64,000 nt of DNA from positions 124,001 through 188,000 of the forward strand of contig DBYK01000003.1 in NCBI GenBank assembly GCA_002310135.1. Reading direction: 5' to 3'. Position numbers and translations under genes: made by a program. Below the pieces are notes generated by a model. The model worked only from the letters and a program-made list of their open reading frames with translations. It made no database searches and was not told where the DNA came from. The DNA comes from Caryophanales bacterium UBA1188 (GTDB taxonomy: Bacteria; Bacillota_I; Bacilli_A; Izemoplasmatales; UBA1188). This document shows, one piece after another, positions 8,561-20,200 of the stretch (the stretch's first letter is position 1; every line of letters begins with the position of its first letter).

Positions 8561-8947
8561 TTATTTTAAAATTTTAAATTTTCCAACAACAGGTAATTCT
8601 TTTTCTTCTTTATTGCATACATTAACTATACCAATAATAGCTAAAGCAACACATGCAAGATCAATTAGATAGCCTAGAATAGAGAACACTAAACCTACAT
8701 AAGGTATAATACTTAAGATATTGCATACTGCAACAGCAAATACTTCAATAATTAAAAGAATTAATCCTTGGTTTGTATGAAACCTAATGAATTTAGAATT
8801 CTTTCTTGCGACTAATGGGATAATTACTAAAATGAATAAATACGCAAGTATTCCCATCAGTTTATCATCATCAACTTCTTCAGTTTCTTTTGATTTAGTA
8901 GATTCTTGTTCTACTTCTTGCTCGTCTTTAATTTTTTCTTCTTCCAT
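8561..8947 (-). CDS. Small Tic20/DUF4870-like membrane protein
   Basis: An about 128-residue protein with a charged Glu/Lys-rich N-terminus (about 30 residues) and three hydrophobic segments. The sequence KFIRFHTNQGLILLI after the first segment resembles the Tic20/DUF4870 family of small bacterial membrane proteins of unknown role. Start placed at 8947 because AAAGGAG lies 8 nt upstream; the ATG at 8971 lies inside the preceding gene and has no such site. It is probably cotranscribed with the HD-GYP gene 13 nt upstream. Function unknown. Confidence 0.75.
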   Translation of the reverse strand: MEEEKIKDEQEVEQESTKSKETEEVDDDKLMGILAYLFILVIIPLVARKNSKFIRFHTNQGLILLIIEVFAVAVCNILSIIPYVGLVFSILGYLIDLACVALAIIGIVNVCNKEEKELPVVGKFKILK

Positions 8948-8960
8948 TTTTATTACTCCT

Positions 8961-11777
8961 TTATTCACCAACTAATATACCATTTTTTATCAATTCTACA
9001 ACAACTTTTGCAATATTTGGATCAAATTGTAATCCACTACCCTTTTCGAATTCTGATATGATTCTTTCACTTTCATATGGTTCTTTATATACTCTTTTTG
9101 TTGCCATAGCATCGAAACAGTCTGCACAACAGATGATTCTTGCAATATATGGAATTTCCTCTCCTTTGATGTGCTCTGGGTAACCTCTTCCATCATATTT
9201 TTCATGATGATATTTAGCACCTTCAACAATATGAGGAATTGTAGAAATTGATTCTAGGATTTTAGCTCCTCTTGTTGTGTGAGACTTCATTATTTCGAAT
9301 TCTTCATCTGTAAGCTTACCTGGTTTATTTAAGATACTATCAGGTATTGCAATTTTACCTATATCATGAAGAAGCGCAATATAATAAATATTTTCAAGTT
9401 CTTCTCCTGATATTCCTAAATGTTTAGCGATTAATCTTGAATATTTACCTACTCTTAGTGAATGACCATTAGTATATGTATCTTTGGCATCTATTGTTCT
9501 CGCAATTGCTTCAATAGATTCTAGTGTAATCTCTTTGTATTCTTCTTGTTTCTTGATTGACCTTCTAATCGCAAGTTTAATAATTAAAAATACAATTCCT
9601 GAAAGAATCAAAATGAGAAGAATAATAGAAATAATAATCACATATAAATTCTCAAAGAACTTCTTCTCTTTTACAACACTTATTTCAATAGTATTTAGAC
9701 TATATGTACCATAGTCATCTTTCGCATATAACTTAAATGTATATTTTCCACCATTTAAGTTCATATAGTTAATTGTTTGACTTGATTGAATTTCTGTCTC
9801 ATGAACAACCCCATCATAACCAATTAATTGATAATAAACTTTATAATTGTTTTTAGAAAGATAATTATAATACGAAATATTAAAAGTTATTCTTTGTGTG
9901 GTTCTGTCCACTTTAATACTATTTGAATTATATGTTTTTCCATCTACAACTATATCTTTTATACCAATCTTTAAAGGAACGCTCACTCTTTTAGATGAAT
10001 TGAGTGAAAATTTATAAGCTGTATCAGATGCACAGAAATAATAGTCTTTAGTAACTTCATCATAATAACCTGTCGCGTTGCTTGAAATAGCACTTTTAAG
10101 CCCTAACGATTTATCATAAGTTGTAAGAACAATATCATCACTATTGATATCCTCTTTTTCCATTACATATAAACCAATATCAGTCCCAAGATATAAATGA
10201 TCATCGTTTATAAATAAATCGAATATCGATCCTACAATCTTTAAATTAATTTCTCTACTTTCTAAACCGTCATACAAGAATAATTTTGCATTTGAAGTGT
10301 AAAGTAGCCCATATTCAGTTTTAAGACATTTAAGTACAGTTAAGCCTTCGCTACCTATAATAGTATTTATAAGGTTCAAATCAGAATCATATGTTTGAAG
10401 GCCTCCACCTTTATCTAGGCAAGCATAAATGTATTCACCATCATTATATAAATATAATGGCCTTGTAGATTTTACTGTTTCAAAAGATGAACCATCATAT
10501 TTTGTAATGCCATAATTTGTGCCTATATAAAGCGCATTATTCATGACAGTGAAATTTCTAACTTGTGATGCAGATTCAGTATTTACTTCACCCTCTAATA
10601 CCAGCATATCGCTATTAATATATGAAATATTCTCACCATCATATACTATTACTGCATAAGTATTATTTGTATCATAAGTTGCGATATATATTTTATTATT
10701 GAATACTGCTATATCTCTTATTCTAATTTGATCTAATAATACAGTTAAATCATTTTCAATTGATACGCCTAAATTTTCATCTATTATATCAAGACCACTT
10801 TCAGTTCCAATATATAGATTATCATTATAATAATTTACTCTTGTGACAAATGAAGGATTGAGATTGTATTTAAAGAATAAATCAGTGAATTGATTAGTTG
10901 TTATTTTGGAGATACCTTTAGTGCTTGATGCAAGCCATAGATTGCCTTGGTAATCTATCATCATATTTTCTATATTTTCATTTAATTTTAAACCTTGAAC
11001 TTTAGATGCTCTTCCATCCTCATAAATATAAAGCCCTATATCAGATGCAATATAGATAGTATCACCGCTACATAAAATATCATTTATAGGTTTAGAAGAT
11101 GTAATATCTACTGTTTCATTATTTATAAGAAGAGTTCCATCTTTTTTGCCTAAGTAAATATTATTATCTTTTAGATAAGCTTTTTTAACTGAAGAACTAA
11201 TAAGCACTCCAGTGTTATCATAAGCATTCCCATCTTGATCTATGTAAACATAACCTATTGAAGATGCGGAAACAGATGTTACATTTGAATTATTTAATTT
11301 GATATATGTATTTCCATTGTATTTATAAAGACCGTTGTTTGTCGCTATATAGATATTTGAATCATACAAGAATAAGTCATTAATACAAATTTGATTACTA
11401 GACAATACAACTTTATTGAATGTATTCCCATCTAAGGTTATTAAGCCATGTTGAGTACCAATAAAAAGGGTATTGCCTAATGCTTCAAGACAAGAAACAC
11501 TAGTTAAATCTATTTCATCAGTTCCATAATATGTTGTGAAGATTGACCCATCGTATCTTGTAAGGCCAGAATATTGTCCTATAAATATACAACCATTTTC
11601 AAGTTCTTTAATATCGTTTGCTCTACCTGTTAAAAGACCACTTTCACTATCGTATATAGTTTCAGTTTTTTCACTCAAAAAATCGAAGTTATCTGATGCA
11701 TAAACTTCTTTTAAAGAGATAAATATAAGTGAAACCATAATTAAAATAGTTAATATTGTAGCGAACAGTTTCTTCAT
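8961..11777 (-). CDS. Beta-propeller sensor / HD-GYP c-di-GMP phosphodiesterase
   Basis: A 938-residue transmembrane sensor. A signal peptide (about 1-27) is followed by many propeller repeats of the two-component-regulator propeller type (YIGTNYGITKYDGSSF, LYLGTDIGLYVMEK and others) up to about residue 600, a Y_Y_Y-type Ig-like domain (about 600-695), one membrane helix (about 707-733) and an HD-GYP domain (about 765-930). Metal and catalytic motifs are intact: HDIGK and HHEKYDGRGYP. HD-GYP enzymes hydrolyse c-di-GMP. The architecture equals a hybrid-sensor periplasmic half with the kinase replaced by a phosphodiesterase. The MFS gene lies 44 nt upstream with no visible terminator, suggesting one operon, perhaps with sensing and uptake of a related ligand (inference). 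Confidence 0.92.
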   Translation of the reverse strand: MKKLFATILTILIMVSLIFISLKEVYASDNFDFLSEKTETIYDSESGLLTGRANDIKELENGCIFIGQYSGLTRYDGSIFTTYYGTDEIDLTSVSCLEALGNTLFIGTQHGLITLDGNTFNKVVLSSNQICINDLFLYDSNIYIATNNGLYKYNGNTYIKLNNSNVTSVSASSIGYVYIDQDGNAYDNTGVLISSSVKKAYLKDNNIYLGKKDGTLLINNETVDITSSKPINDILCSGDTIYIASDIGLYIYEDGRASKVQGLKLNENIENMMIDYQGNLWLASSTKGISKITTNQFTDLFFKYNLNPSFVTRVNYYNDNLYIGTESGLDIIDENLGVSIENDLTVLLDQIRIRDIAVFNNKIYIATYDTNNTYAVIVYDGENISYINSDMLVLEGEVNTESASQVRNFTVMNNALYIGTNYGITKYDGSSFETVKSTRPLYLYNDGEYIYACLDKGGGLQTYDSDLNLINTIIGSEGLTVLKCLKTEYGLLYTSNAKLFLYDGLESREINLKIVGSIFDLFINDDHLYLGTDIGLYVMEKEDINSDDIVLTTYDKSLGLKSAISSNATGYYDEVTKDYYFCASDTAYKFSLNSSKRVSVPLKIGIKDIVVDGKTYNSNSIKVDRTTQRITFNISYYNYLSKNNYKVYYQLIGYDGVVHETEIQSSQTINYMNLNGGKYTFKLYAKDDYGTYSLNTIEISVVKEKKFFENLYVIIISIILLILILSGIVFLIIKLAIRRSIKKQEEYKEITLESIEAIARTIDAKDTYTNGHSLRVGKYSRLIAKHLGISGEELENIYYIALLHDIGKIAIPDSILNKPGKLTDEEFEIMKSHTTRGAKILESISTIPHIVEGAKYHHEKYDGRGYPEHIKGEEIPYIARIICCADCFDAMATKRVYKEPYESERIISEFEKGSGLQFDPNIAKVVVELIKNGILVGE

Positions 11778-11821
11778 CTTGAGTCTTCCATTTAAGTTTT
11801 ATCTATTATATTTATAACATA

Positions 11822-13201
11822 TTATTCTTCTTCTACAAATGATATTTGTTCGTAATCGACACCTTTTGTTTCTTTTACTTTTAAAATTAGTAAAATAATA
11901 GAGATTAAAACACTTGGAGAAATAATAATAAGTGATGATAGCCATATTGGCATAAATAGTGGTAAAACACTATTTAAGATTAAACCAACAATCATACCCA
12001 TATGAACTAGTAAGCCAAATGCACCTATGATGGAGGCTCTAATCTTGGTTGGCACCATCTCAGTAGACATAATCTCCATATAATCTCTTCCAATCCAATA
12101 ACCACCTAAATATAGTCCATACATTACACCTATTATATATGGATTATTGAGGTGTATATAAGATAATGTTACAAAGCTTATAAATGCAAAGAAACAAATT
12201 ATTCCAAATGCTAAAATAGTTTTCTTTCTTCCTATTCTATCAGCTAAAAAGCCAGAAATAAGCACACTTGCACAATAGAAAATTGGATAGAAATATTCAG
12301 CTTTAGATATTTCTTCAGTAGTATATTCAAACTTAGCCAATATAGATTCATAACTTTGAACCGCAAGTATTGCGACATCAAATATACATTTTATAATTAG
12401 AAGCATTCTAAGTTCTTTATTCTTAAATACATATTTTACAGCTGGAATAAGTCCAGTTTTTACTTCTTTTTCTTTCTTTTCGTTTTCTCTTCTAATCTCT
12501 ATCGGTGTCTCAAGATATTCTATTTTTTTATCGACATATACTTTAGATTCTTTGACGAACACAATAACGAATAAAACTAAAACTATACCCGCAAGTCCTG
12601 GAATAATAAACACATTACGCCATTCAAGTTCGTTATTGTGCATCACAGTTTCTCTTAGAAGTGGAATAAATAAAGATCCAAGTCCGCCTAAGCCTTTGAT
12701 GATACTATACATCTTGGCTCTATGTTTGCTTGGAGCTTCTTCTAAAACATATAATATTTGGATATCATGTCCTAAGAAAAATGTAGTAACACAGTTACCT
12801 ATCAAAAAAGAAACGTAATTAGTGCAGAAGAAAACTATTAAAAGACCACTTGCCATTCCTAAAGTAGAAATCGCAAATAAAGGTTTTCTACCCCATTTAT
12901 CACCTAATGCTTTATAAAATGGAGTAATAAGCCCAAATGCATATGTGATAATAAAAAACATATTGTGAGTTGAATAGCCTTCTTCATATGTTAAACCCAT
13001 ACCTCTTACAAAGAATTCATTGATAAAACAACTCGTAATATTTCCATTTGTATTAGTAGTGATATTATCTAAAACATCGACTAAAACAATGATCACAAAA
13101 AGCACTACTAAATAAAAAGAGTACCTATGCTTACCTTTTATTTTATATAATCTTTTCTTCTCTTTTTCTTCTCTTAGTTTGATTACTTCATCACTAACCA
13201 T
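11822..13201 (-). CDS. MFS transporter
   Basis: A 459-residue permease with 12 predicted membrane segments. The loop 2-3 signature is GDKWGRKPLF and its second-half counterpart is ADRIGRKKTI, both diagnostic of the major facilitator superfamily; a long charged central loop (about residues 220-255) separates the halves. The cytoplasmic N-terminus is Lys-rich. The substrate cannot be read from sequence. It is followed at 44 nt by the propeller/HD-GYP sensor gene and preceded by the terminator of the LytTR regulator, so it probably heads its own operon. Confidence 0.88.
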   Translation of the reverse strand: MVSDEVIKLREEKEKKRLYKIKGKHRYSFYLVVLFVIIVLVDVLDNITTNTNGNITSCFINEFFVRGMGLTYEEGYSTHNMFFIITYAFGLITPFYKALGDKWGRKPLFAISTLGMASGLLIVFFCTNYVSFLIGNCVTTFFLGHDIQILYVLEEAPSKHRAKMYSIIKGLGGLGSLFIPLLRETVMHNNELEWRNVFIIPGLAGIVLVLFVIVFVKESKVYVDKKIEYLETPIEIRRENEKKEKEVKTGLIPAVKYVFKNKELRMLLIIKCIFDVAILAVQSYESILAKFEYTTEEISKAEYFYPIFYCASVLISGFLADRIGRKKTILAFGIICFFAFISFVTLSYIHLNNPYIIGVMYGLYLGGYWIGRDYMEIMSTEMVPTKIRASIIGAFGLLVHMGMIVGLILNSVLPLFMPIWLSSLIIISPSVLISIILLILKVKETKGVDYEQISFVEEE

Positions 13202-13252
13202 AAAAACCTCTAACTATATTTGATTATAATTATTTTTTAAATAATTGTAAAG

Positions 13253-13287
13253 AAAAAGCATTTAGATTTTTAAAAATCAAAATGCTT
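13253..13287 (-). terminator. Terminator overlapping the regulator stop codon
   Basis: A long interrupted stem (13256-13270 with 13273-13287, AAGCATTT.GATTTTT pairing with its inverse) followed by TTTTTCTTT on the minus strand. It includes the stop codon of the LytTR response regulator. Confidence 0.75.
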
Positions 13288-13995
13288 ATAATTTTTTTCT
13301 ACATATTTTCTATAACAAATCAAAAAATCTTTTTTTCTTGGTCTACTAATAGAAACTGAAGTATTGCCAACAATGACATTACTTCCATCAATCTTTTTAA
13401 TCCATTCAAGATTTACAAGTGTACTTCTATTAGCTTTTGAAAAAATATCATCAGATAATAATTTTTGAATCATCACCATACTACCATAAGACCTATATTC
13501 GCCATATACAGTGTGAATGATTATATCATGAGAATAAATCTCAACGAAAACTATATCATTTAAATACAACTTAACTATTTTTCTAACTAGTGGAATAACC
13601 ACAGAATCTTTTTTCTTATTGTAATCAATTGAACTTAGTATCCTAGACATTTTAGATGAAATAACATCATATTCTAAAGGTTTAACTATAAAATCAATTG
13701 CACTGACATCATAACCTTTAATAGCGTATTTAGCGAGATAAGTAACAAATACAATTTCAATCATTTTGTCTTGTTCTCTAACTCTTTTTGAAAGCTCAAT
13801 ACTATTTATATCAGTTAGGTCTATATCGATGAATAACAAATCATAATTCATTTTATAATCAGCAAAAAAATACTCAACATTTCCATAACTAACAATATTA
13901 AAATTTATCTCATTAGTCTCTGCATATTTGTAAAGTATCTTTTCGAGTTTATTTATAAAATCTTCTTCATCACTAAATATTACTAAGTTGTACAT
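13270..13995 (-). CDS. LytTR-family response regulator
   Basis: A 241-residue DNA-binding response regulator. The receiver domain (about 1-120) has the acidic pair near residue 10, the phospho-acceptor in LLFIDIDLTD (Asp57) and the conserved lysine in IDFIVKPL. The C-terminal LytTR domain (about 135-238) shows NDIVFVEIYSHDIIIHT and FSKANRSTLVNLEWI. Such AgrA/LytR-type regulators control surface and extracellular functions. No histidine kinase is adjacent, so it is an orphan in this window. AGAGG precedes the start by 6 nt. The upstream region holds AT-rich inverted repeats and a 22-bp perfect palindrome (14073-14094). Confidence 0.9.
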   Translation of the reverse strand: MYNLVIFSDEEDFINKLEKILYKYAETNEINFNIVSYGNVEYFFADYKMNYDLLFIDIDLTDINSIELSKRVREQDKMIEIVFVTYLAKYAIKGYDVSAIDFIVKPLEYDVISSKMSRILSSIDYNKKKDSVVIPLVRKIVKLYLNDIVFVEIYSHDIIIHTVYGEYRSYGSMVMIQKLLSDDIFSKANRSTLVNLEWIKKIDGSNVIVGNTSVSISRPRKKDFLICYRKYVEKNYKHFDF

Positions 13996-14072
13996 TTGAA
14001 CCTCTTTTAATACTCCAATTATTATATCATGAATTGTCGTATTTTTGTCATAAATAAATAATTAAATTATAA

Positions 14073-14094
14073 AAGAGGTTATTAATAACCTCTT
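14073..14094. repeat. 22-bp perfect palindrome upstream of response regulator
   Basis: AAGAGGTTATTAATAACCTC plus TT reads the same on both strands. It lies 78 bp upstream of the LytTR regulator start. It may be an operator, or a second terminator for the surface-protein operon (TTTTATAATTT follows on the minus strand). Confidence 0.5.
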
Positions 14095-14201
14095 AAATCT
14101 TTCTTTTAAAGAGATAAGATAATAATTATTATAATTAATATATAAAATATTATCTTTTATATATTATTTATCTACTTTTTTAGATAATAATATACATTAA
14201 A

Positions 14202-14229
14202 TAAAAAGATCACTTTCGAAAGTGATCTT
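14202..14229 (-). terminator. Terminator of the surface-protein operon
   Basis: A 24-nt perfect inverted repeat (14206-14229) around AAAGTGATCTT, followed by TTTTTAT on the minus strand. It directly follows the stop codon of the giant surface protein gene. Confidence 0.85.
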
Positions 14230-14236
14230 AATTATA

Positions 14237-17200
14237 TTAACTATTTAAGTTTTCTTTTAGTTCAGTGCCTTTGATGTTGATAATAATATTTTCTGAAATA
14301 TCAATTTCTTTTTCTTGATTTTCTGTACTATCAAAATATATTAGTGTTACATCATATTCACTGAAGTCTTCAAGAAGTGTAATTGATACATTGTTCATGT
14401 TAGATAGAACACGTACTACTACAACATATTTGTTGTATGGATAATATCTAACATAGAAGTTGATTGTTGGTTCGCTTTCTGAATTGAATGAATAACCAAT
14501 TGATATTACACTCTTATAACTGCCATCTTTTGCTTTATCACGAATTAGTTTAGAGAATGAATCTGTTTTATTGTTTTCTTCATCATAAACGATTGTTGCA
14601 TCATGGTTACCGAAGTCTTCAATAGCAACTTCTCTTTGAATAAGTGATTGAGCAGGAACTTCTTCGTCTCTTGCGACAGCTCTAGTTACATTTACTACTT
14701 CTTTAGATGATGTAGATAGATTGTATTTATTAGTTCCATCTTCTATAGTGATTTTACCTGTTTCAGGATATAGTGCAGTAATGTTGTTCACTGTTTTATA
14801 ATAATATCCTTTTAGATAATATGTATCTTGAGCCCATGAAGGTGATTCATTTTGTACATATCTGAATGGGTCCTCTTCAGTTCCTTCACCAACATAAACA
14901 TAATAAGATGAATAATTTGAATTCCAATCATCTGGCATTTCTCTTAATAGTTCATAATCTAGGCCCATAGTGCTTAAGATTTCTTCTTCTTCAAGATCTC
15001 CATCGTTAACACTTATAGTCTTAGATACAACGATGTTGTATTCAACTCTTGAGCCTTCTTCTTTAACGTTTTTAATAGATATTGTTCCACTGAAACCACC
15101 TGTGAATGCAACATATACAGCTTCAACATTAAATGTGCTATCAGTGTTTCTAGTATAGATATATGGGTTATGAGCGTATCCACCACCAGTTCTTATATAA
15201 TATGTATCATATAATTCTTGGAAATTAGGTGGTTGAGTTCCTTTTGGATAAACATACATCTCACTATTGATAGATGCGACAATAGATTCTTCTAAATTAA
15301 TATCTTTAATCTTGTAGTATGTGTTAGAGCTAAATGCGCTACTTGTATTAGCTACGTATTTATATGGATTAGTTGATAATCCTTCACCTTCTCTTATGAA
15401 ATAAGATGAATAATTTTGTGCCCAATCAGCAGGCTCTTCTTCTAACAATACAAAGAGCGATTCATAGAATAAATCTCTTGTGACTTCCATATAATATGTT
15501 TCATTTTCATCCCAAACACTAGAATTATTTAAAACATATGAATTGCCACTTTTCTTATAATATTGAGAATATGAAGTATCCCAATTCTTAGGTTTTGAAG
15601 TTAAAACTTCAAACTGATCTACAGATGAATCTTTAACAAGTTGAACACCAGAAGGCACTTCATATAATTTTAAGTCAGTAGTGAATTCTTTAGAGTTGTC
15701 AGATTCAGCTTCACCATAAGCAGCGATATCAAGATAGAGTAGATATGCACCAGTTTTACCTGAAACCGATCCAAGAGCGTATTCACCTTTTGCTGCTGGA
15801 ATTTCAAAATAATATAGAGCTTCTTGAACGAAGTTTTGTGGATTAGTTAACCAGTCAGTATTGAATTTAAGTACAAAATATGTATCTGGGCTATCAAGCA
15901 TTAGATCTAATTGTTCTCTAAATGATTCTTTCTTAGCTACAATTTCTTGTTGTGAAAGTCCAGTAACATCGATATTATCAATTAATGTGTTTAAATTATC
16001 GCCATTAATTAAATGTTTATATAGAATTGTGATTTGTTCTGAGAACTCTTCACCATTCATATCATAATATTTATTAGGATTATAATTACCATCGATATCA
16101 TAATGGAATGAATAAGTTCCAACACTACCATTATCGTCGATTCCATCAGGTTTGTAGTAATAGAATACATTTGTGACTGTATTTTCACCTAAGTTTATAG
16201 AGAATGTATATACATATTGTATTTCTTTAATCTTAGTTATAGAACTTTCGCTATTATCATTAGCTGTATCTCTATAAATTTGGTGAAGCGAGAATAGACA
16301 ATCGTTTCCTGAGAAATATGATCCCGCAAATAAGACAATATTTCCTTGTTCTTGTAGGATAAAGTCTATACTATTTCTAGGCATTTGATAGTTGCTATAA
16401 TCTATACTATTGATTTGAACTTTACTTGCAGTCATCAAATTTCCCATACTGATTGATGCATCCATAAAGTGTAGACCATATACATTACTTTCTAAAAGTA
16501 ATGTATTGAGTTTATCTCTTGCATCACTATATCTCTTTGGTATTTCAAAACCAACATCAGATAATTTCTTAGCTGTATATCCAGTTAATTTGAAACCATT
16601 TGTATCAGATATAGTTGTATAATTAGTTTTGTTTGAATTATATCCAAGCACATTTTTAGTAGTATCATCATTAGTATATACTACAGTTGAATCCCAATAA
16701 GTATTATTATTTAAAGATGAATTAAGTTTAGTCTTTTCATATAGTGAAACACGAATATTACCTGCAGCATTTGTATAACCATAGCCGAAACCATCTGTGC
16801 TATCTATACCAAATGTTAGATAATTATCACCATTGTGTAGTTGTCCATTAGCAGTTCTAGCCCACGAAGTTCTATTATCACTAATTGTTGGCTTGCCTCT
16901 ATTTATATACAAATACTTTCCGTTGCCTTCACCTGATTTACATTGAATGTTTGCGCTAGCCCCACTTGATGGATAAGACCAGTTACAAGCATCATTTTGT
17001 ACAGTTGTATATGCAATAACACCATTAGTGATAGTCAAATAATAATTGCTACCTTGATAATTACAATAAATCTTACCACTTGTTGTAGTACCTGTAAAAC
17101 TGAATGTTAAAGATTCGCCTGCACTTCTTAATATCCAGAAACCATTTGCGACACTATCTTGTCTTCCACCTGATATTACATAACCAGTATTCTTTTCATG

Positions 17201-20200
17201 TGGATATAAGCTCCATGTGCTTCCTCCAACTGTGATAGTAGGTTTATTATTACCATCTTTATCAGTTAAATTATCAAATTCATCTTCTTCTACTATTATT
17301 GGGAAATAGCAGTCTTCCTCATACGCATTAATCTTTGTTTCAACTCTTTGAACTAATTGCCCATCAAATGTTGAAGTATTGAGTGAAGAGAATGATAATG
17401 CATAAGAAGATGAGAAATGAATAATTGAATTTGAACTTGAATTATTAGTAATAGATAAATCGTTTTGACCTAAAGATATAAAATACTTATTACCATTAAA
17501 TCCAGTAAAATATTGATTATTACTTACTCTAAATATAGATGCTGCACTTTGATTTAGAGTAGAACCTAAAGATGTATTATTTGTAGTAAGATAATTAGTA
17601 TTATCAAGCGATAATTTGTATGCATCATTAATTTCATCTTTAGAATCTTGATTTTGAATCGAAGACAAAGGGAAGCCTTCTACTGCGGTAACTCTCCATG
17701 TAGTTCCATTTAAATTAAGGTAATAAAGAGTACCGTTATATGTAGTAGTAAGTGCACCAGTAGAGCTTCTAGTCCATACAGACGGATTAGCTGAATTAGC
17801 TTGAATTGTAAGATTGCCATTAGATACATTTAAATAATATGCATTGCCATTAAAGTTAGTATAAATGCTACTTGACTCACTAGAATCAGGCACAACCCAT
17901 CTAGTTTGACCATTTGTGACAGATGTTGTGCTTGTTATAGCATTACTACTACTTAAATTTAGATAAGTATTACCTGACTGAATAGAGTTTACAGTGACAC
18001 CTGTAATTGTCATAGTTATTCTAGTAGAGTTGGTATTAGTGCTTAATGAAAAGACACTGTTATAATAACGAAGATATCTAGTTGTTCCATTATATGTTAA
18101 ATAGTTATTATTCCTTCTCCAGTTAGAATTAGCTGTTGTTGTAATACCTAATGTATTACCAGTTGCATAATAAACTCTACCATTATATGTTGTATAAAGG
18201 GATGTTTGTGTATTTGAAGTAGGTGCATACCAGAATGTTCCATTGTTATCAGATGAACCAAATGAAGAAGTTCCAGTTAAATTGAAATATTTACTTGCGT
18301 TTGTGTTCATGATTGTGTACCAAGTTGCACTTGTAAAAGTCATATTTGGTAGAGCCACATTTGAAACTTGTGTAAGTTTCCATGAACCACTATAAACTAA
18401 ATAATATTTAGTTGTATTAATAGTGACATATAAATGATTATATTCAAAATTCCATTCTGTAGTACCACTATTTTGAACTGTTAGATTAACTCCATTATTA
18501 TTTAAATAATAAGTTGTACCATTATAGTTTGTATATAAATGATTAGAATTATCTAAAAGCCATACAGTAGCGTTATCTCTAGATGCACCATCAGTTCCAG
18601 TTCCGATACCACTTCCTGTATAATTCATATAATAACCATCATGAACATAATAAAAAGCGCCATCAACTTGAGTTCTATTTGGTTCATCTAATACTAAATA
18701 ATATGCATCGTTTAAATATGATAAATAGAATGTATACGAACCAATAGTTGTATATATTGAATTATCAGTTTTAGTCCAATCTGTATTTCTTATAGTGCTT
18801 ACTGATACGCCAAGGCCATCTCTTACCAAGAATTCTCTTGTTCCTTGGAAGAATGAATAGATATCATGGCTATCCTCATCATAATACCAAGTTGTACTAT
18901 TAGTTTGAGAATATGAAAGAGAGTCAGTCGCATTCATATAATAATTATTAGATAAGATACTAAATCCACCTGATGTTCCTATTGTTGAGGCATATTGAAC
19001 ACTAGTTCTTATTCTTGGGTTAGTCCCATTAAATCCTAAATATGAATTAGTATCTTGAATTCTTAAAAGACCATTAAATCTTTCCCATTTAGTTATTCCA
19101 TATGAAGCTAAATAATCTTGGCCAACTGTAAGAGTTGAATCATCAGTAGTGTTTGATGCATTTACATAATAGACTTTATTGTTATATACAGTATAAAGAT
19201 AACCTTCACTAGATAATTGGAAATTAGTGGAATTTCTGTTGTTATAAGAGAAAGCTGTTCCATTGAAATAAAGATTATATGCAGTATTATTTGTTATTGT
19301 GATTTTGAATTGTTCTTCACTGCTAGGTGTTATTGTAAAATCAATTCTTGTTTCATTATAGAATTGATCATAACCATATAAATAGTTAAAATTAGAAGCG
19401 TAATTCCCATCATAATTATTTGCATAATATGCTTGAATATATTGGCCTGATACAGACTTATCTGTGGAGAAGAAGCCAATAGATGATGAAGTACCACCAG
19501 TACTAGTAGGAGTATCACTACCATTGTAGTATACATTAGTAGATTGAACTGTGACATCGTTTGTTGTAACACTTCTTGTGTTAACTAGTCTATTATAGAG
19601 ACTAAGCATATCGATAGATCCGCCCCAACCACTACCTCTTGCAGGGTCATATAAAGATTCATCTCTTGGATTAGTAGATGAATTTAGAGTTTCACGATAT
19701 TTTTCTGTAATATATCCAATTAAAGTGTAATTTGAGAATGATTCTGTGATTGATGAGAGTGGATCAAGTTGTGGATTTGTCTCACTTCCAATTGATAAAC
19801 TACAGCTATCAGATACGAAGATATTACCAATTGGAGCATTTACATAACCACCAACAATACCAATTAATGTTTTATTCAATGTTGGTGTAGAACTTTTAAC
19901 TGTGACATTATCAAGTCCAAAGTTCACAACTTGTATTTTTTCACTATTTGTTGAATGGGCACCATTATATTCTCCTATAACACCGAAGAATCCCACAATT
20001 TGTGCATCTGGTCCACTTACATCAAACCCTTCTATGTCTGAAATAGAGTCAGTGAGCTCAGCATTATTATTATCAATTACTAAATTTGAAATAACATGAT
20101 TTGTACCATCAAAACTACCCACAAATGGATATTCTCTAGTTCCAATTGATGGTAATACCCAACCACTCATATTTAAATTGTCTGAAAGGTAGAAATATGT

